Assembly: GCA_037013495.1 (NCBI GenBank)
Contig: CM072811.1
Coordinates: 51,669,452 to 51,733,451 of the forward strand
Source of the DNA: Hippophae tibetana
Taxonomy: Eukaryota; Streptophyta; Magnoliopsida; Rosales; Elaeagnaceae
Reading direction: 5' to 3'
DNA length: 64,000 nucleotides
Shown here: one piece after another, positions 59,566 through 64,000 of the stretch
Layout: each line of letters opens with the position of its first letter
Position numbering within the stretch: position 1 is the first letter of the stretch
Notes under the pieces: model-generated
The model's database searches: none
What the model was told of the DNA's origin: nothing
Seen by the model: the letters and a program-made list of their open reading frames with translations, nothing else
Program-made: the position numbers and the translations under genes

Positions 59566-62500
59566 ATGTCGATTTCGGAATCCTCTGAAAGCATTGGCAC
59601 CATGGCCACTACGATGAGTCCTAACGCCGACTCAAATCTCGACGTTTCGATTCGTAGAAGACCGACCGCCAGTGATGTGAAAATTTTATCGGAATTGACT
59701 TCGCCCGACTCCGGTAAAGGCTTGCTCATAGATTCAGCTAGTGATTATTCTGCGATAGGGAGGCTTGATGAGGAAGATAGGGATCGGACTGGGACTGTTG
59801 ACGATCCTACGGACTCCGTGAATGCGGTGAGTGATAAAAGGGAGAATAATCACAGGATTCCAAATGGTGAAGAACAGGGAAAGGAATCGGCTGTGAAATA
59901 CGCATATCGAGCATCGGTTCCAGCTCATAGGAAAGTGAAGGAGAGTCCTCTCAGCTCCGACGCAATATTCCGACAGGTTGTGTTTGACGTTTTTGTCGCG
60001 TTTCGCTTATAATTCTTCATATCTATCTTTCTAGAACCGGGCTAGTCTTTTGTTAGAGATGGCAGATTGAATTGGATGCATGAATTTACGTGAACTTCCT
60101 GATTGGCGACTCGGATATTGTGAAAATTAGAAGTTCCTAATTTTAATTGTTTCGCTATAGAAATGGAATTGTTGAGCAGGAAGTTGTTGTTACATGAATT
60201 CAAACAGTATCAAGGCTAATTATTAGTTTACTTTGCTTACAGAGTCATGCTGGTTTGTTCAACCTCTGTATAGTAGTACTCGTCGCTGTAAACAGCAGAC
60301 TCATTATTGAGAACTTAATGAAGGTTTGCTCCCTAATTCTCCTACTTTTAGATGGATATTGACCATAAATATACGTTAATCTTATTCATGCCTGCTTGTG
60401 CATACATATATGAGGTTGGTGTATGCATTCCTTTGGTAGATTGTTGACTAGTTGTTTTAGGACAAAAACTCATTTGGTTTATCTTTTGGTTATGGGTGTA
60501 GTATGGTTGGTTAATAAGGGCTGGTTTTTGGTTTAGTTCGACATCATTACGAGACTGGCCACTATTTATGTGCTGGTAATGTTTCCTGATTCCTTTTTTT
60601 ATCTTTTGGATTACGTTTAATTTCATCTATCGTTGACAGTCTATATTGCATTTTGCCTTGATGCAGTCTTACTCTTCCTATATTTTCACTTGCTGCTTTT
60701 CTGGTTGAGAGGTTAGCCCGGAAAAAATATATTTCTGAATTGGTGAGTGGTTCTTGTCCATCTACTCTGAGAAATTTTATGCCTTTTAAATCTGCATTTA
60801 GTGATGATCTTATCAAGTTGTTTGATGCCAGTTTTACTCGCTAAACTCTGAATTACTAATAATTCGTCTAATATTGCAGGTTATCATCTCTCTTCATATA
60901 CTCAATACCACAACCACAATTTTGTATCCAGTTCTTGTAATTCTTAGGTCGGTCATTATTATTTGTGTAGTTTTTTTATTAGCTTATTAATTTTCTGAGT
61001 ATCTTCACTAGTGTTCCGAAGTTTAAATTATTTTCCATTATGCAGGTGTGATTCTGCTGTTTTATCTGGGGTTACACTGATGCTCTTTGCTTGCATAGTT
61101 TGGTTAAAGCTTGTGTCTTATGCACATACAAGCTATGACATGAGAACACTTGCTAAAGCAACTGAGAAGGTTAGGTATCCATAAATGCTTTCAGTTTATT
61201 TTGAGAAAGATAATGTTTCTCTATTGTTTTATTGATTGTCCAAGTTAATAAAATAGTAATACTATAATCAAGATTGAGATTGATAATCATTCCCCTTTTA
61301 TAGATTTCTACATCTGTAACATATCTGCAAAATATTTTTGTCCGTTTCTCATGCACTCGTTAATCCCTTTGTGATGCTAGGGAGATGTCCAACCCAATTC
61401 CCTTGGCACAGATTGCTCATATGAAGCTAGCTTTAAAAGTTTGGCATACTTTATGGTTGCACCAACATTATGCTACCAGGTAATTGCACTTAAAATATTT
61501 GTGTTAGTAGTAATAAACATTAATTACACTCTAATGACATCGCTAAGTCAATTTGCTTTCTTGTACATTTTTATCATATAAATTTCTTGGTTGATGCAGT
61601 CTTGTGCAAATCATTTGATCTATTTATCTCCTTACCTTTATATGATATCTTGTCATTGTAGCTGAGCTATCCTCGTACTGCATGTGTACGAAAGAGTTGG
61701 GTTTTCCGTCAACTGATCAAGTTGATCATTTTTACAGGAGTTATGGGATTTATTGTTGAACAAGTAAGTCGGGATTGGGTTAAATCGTTTGTTTTCTTTC
61801 AACAATTTGCCAAGTTTCTGAAATTTGTAATTTTGCAGTACATTAACCCACTTGTTAAGAATTCACAACATCCTTTGAAGGGTAACCTTTTATATGCCAT
61901 AGAGAGGGTTTTGAAACTTTCAGTTCCGAACTTATATGTCTGGCTTTGCATGTTCTACTGTTTTTTCCATCTCTGGTAAGTCTGAACTTGCTTCAGGATT
62001 ATCTTTATGTACTTCTTTATGTGTTTCTCATTAAAGACATCTAGGGAAAATTATAAGTTCAAGCTTTTATGATGCCGAGTTATTTCCACTTTCATCTTAT
62101 GCTTTACTGGATTGTTACAAATATAGGTTGAACATACTAGCTGAGCTTCTTTGTTTTGGTGATCGAGAGTTCTACAAAGACTGGTGGAATGCACAAACTG
62201 TAGAGGAGGTAGATTCTCTCTTTTGAAATGTGTTCTTTTTCTGAAACAGATCATTTTCAAGACCAGAAACTAATTGTGTTTCTTTCATGTCTGTCTTTGT
62301 TCTGTGGCTTCCATCAGTACTGGAGAATGTGGAATATGGTATGCTTATTTATTCGAATTCAAAGGAAATACATAATGGACTAATCACCTGCCGAGGAATA
62401 TGAATCAGCATTCAAAATGAAAGAAATTAATAGTACATACAATGTTAAGATAATTCTGTTTTTCCTTTTTGGTTTCTTATAGTCTTGGGCATTAAATACA

Positions 62501-62918
62501 AGCAAAACATTTTAGCTGTTTCTGTCAAATAGACAAGGGTGTTGTTCTATTGCAATTGTGTAGAAAATGAATAACAACATGATCTTTTACTCTGAAACTT
62601 CTGAGAACTGGTTTGGTCATGTGAACCTTGCTGTATGGTATTTATCCATGTTAGATTATTTTACATATTAAATATATTCATTACAGCCTGTTCACAAATG
62701 GATGATCCGCCATATCTATTTTCCATGCTTACGGAATGGAGTATCAAAGGTAATTTATTTCTATTTTACCATCTGTATGTTTCTTGATTGATTTTTGCAG
62801 GGATTTTGCCTTTTTGCCCTGTTAGTATGCTGCTGATGAATTCCTTGCCCTCATTCTATTCTTTTGTCAGGGAGTTTCAATTGTAATCTCATTCCTTGTA
62901 TCTGCTGTATTTCATGAG
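59566..62918 (+). CDS. DGAT1: Diacylglycerol O-acyltransferase 1 (DGAT1), first 13 coding exons, 3' end outside window
   Basis: DGAT1 joins an acyl-CoA to diacylglycerol in the endoplasmic reticulum, the last step of triacylglycerol synthesis. Exons: 59566-59976, 60243-60323, 60502-60575, 60667-60742, 60880-60947, 61046-61169, 61381-61479, 61662-61763, 61839-61975, 62127-62208, 62320-62340, 62687-62749 and 62871-62918. All have GT-AG borders and keep frame, giving 462 codons of about 520 expected. The variable N-terminus ([13 protein letters not shown], then SIRRRP) is followed by membrane helices starting at [12 protein letters not shown] (138). Family marks are FYKDWWN (406-412), the micro-exon [19 protein letters not shown] and the MBOAT catalytic His461 in SAVFHE. 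Exon sizes match the 16-exon plant gene. About 60 codons in the final exons lie past 64,000. No lesion is seen. Confidence 0.97.
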
Positions 62919-64000
62919 GTATAGTACTTTTTTCTTGGTTGTTATTAGTTGAGTAGCTCTGAAATTTAAGGGCCTATAATAATTGTTGTAACTTCTCGTG
63001 ATCTTATGATTTTTAAGGCGAATGAATACCTTCTCATATATATTGTTAGTTCATAATGGAATTGGGGGCCCTAAATTGCTAGCTTTTTTAAGGTTAGTGA
63101 TATTGCCACTAGTACTTTTGTTATTGACATAAAGTGTATGAAATGTCTACAATTAATTACACTTATTGCTAGAAAATATTATCATTAATGAATTATTGTT
63201 GTGGGATAATAATTTGAATTATGGCAATATCACCACCATTTGAAATTGTGAAAAAAATATCTTAAAATCATGAGTTTTCGGCTTTTCGCTATGTACATGT
63301 TCTACTGGAGTTGTGCATTGGAATAAGATGTATTGTACATGATTTATGTAAGGTGGTTGTGCATGCTACTATACCCCTGAATTTGCGACATTTTTTACAT
63401 AACATTCAAAAACCAATAGTTTAGTGTAGGGGTCTCAAATGTGGCCCTTCAATATTCAACATGATACGTGAATAAAAAAGAGCAGCATGACACGTCCCAT
63501 GGTCTATAATCTGCTAGGCCATGTCAGGTGGGGCTTGCACGTGAGTGCACTTCTCCTAAAATATAATTTAGATATATATATGTATATGTTCATTAATATC
63601 ATGTAGTGTGTGTAGTTCAATGGCAATTGGGGTATGCATATATCAATGGGGAAGAAGTTTGATTCCCCATAACATCAATTTTGATCCTAATGGAAATGGG
63701 TCGTGTCGGCCTGTCTAGCACGACCCAATGGGCCAAGCATGACACGATAAATCCCACGAGCCAATAATATAAAAATGGCTAGATCTGTGTATGGGCCATG
63801 GATCGGCATAGGCCACTAGCTAAAGAGCTCTGAGACAGCACACCCACTTTAACATCCTTTGGTTTGTATATATATATCATATAGTGGGTGAGGTTCAATG
63901 GAAATTGGGGTATACATATATCAGATGGGGCAGATGGGGAAGAAGTTTGATTCTCCAAAATATCAATTTTTGTCTTAGTGGAAATGGGTTATGCTAGCCC
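62919..64000 (+). repeat. DGAT1 intron 13 with repeat insertion, open at the window edge
   Basis: The next expected exon is not found in the remaining 1,082 bp, while earlier introns here are about 80-350 bp. Two related blocks occur: about 63,600-63,720 and 63,880-64,000, each with gttcaatgg, attggggtat, gcatatatca or acatatatca, ggggaagaagtttgattc and a word like gtggaaatgggt. Between them are self-complementary words around ggtcgtgtcggcc and agcacgaccc, as in some hAT-related miniature elements. The intron has probably been enlarged by a repeat. Confidence 0.7.

Overview
The window is nuclear DNA from a flowering plant, most likely a eudicot. It is very A+T-rich between genes, its genes carry many GT-AG introns, and Ty1/copia, Ty3/gypsy, LINE and hAT-type remains fill the spaces. 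The exact species cannot be told from the sequence. Four genes can be supported well.

Left part (1-19,000): a 14-coding-exon gene on the minus strand (4,542-16,593, with a 5' leader intron reaching 18,690) encodes a 1,288-residue protein. I assign it to the plant ADA3-like (SAGA histone-acetyltransferase module) family. Its ninth coding intron has been enlarged from about 300 bp to 5.7 kb by an antisense Ty1/copia element (6,800-12,213) that has lost its coding capacity. Next (20,793-25,070, minus strand) come a weakly supported cluster of tiny exons, an exact 177-bp tandem duplication, and an intronless gene for a domesticated Harbinger (HARBI1/ALP1-like) transposase that has lost two of three catalytic acids. 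From memory, the Arabidopsis counterparts of the two good genes, At4g29790 and At4g29780, are also neighbours, so this looks like a conserved gene pair.

Middle (25,100-59,200): after 4.7 kb of A+T-rich DNA comes a plus-strand family-91-like UDP-glycosyltransferase (30,322-31,734) with an unusual donor-binding box. Beyond it lies a second, older copia element of Tnt1 type (32,142-38,416). That element is itself interrupted by a 1,561-bp solo LTR with a perfect 5-bp target duplication and five 68-bp repeats just upstream of its TATA box. The next 20 kb is a transposon graveyard: a 311-bp hAT MITE with 8-bp target duplication, a fossil exon resembling eIF4A, a LINE ORF1 remnant, an intron-containing transposon-type gene remnant, a roughly 190-bp tandem array, and a Ty3/gypsy gag-protease remnant.

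Right end (59,321-64,000): the promoter and first 13 coding exons (462 codons) of DGAT1, the enzyme of the last step of triacylglycerol synthesis, on the plus strand. The last roughly 60 codons lie past the window edge, behind an intron enlarged by repeats.

The functional genes do not form one pathway: chromatin regulation, a domesticated transposase, small-molecule glycosylation and oil synthesis simply lie side by side. I found no sign of a new multi-gene system. The most interesting material is the layered transposon history and the altered active sites.
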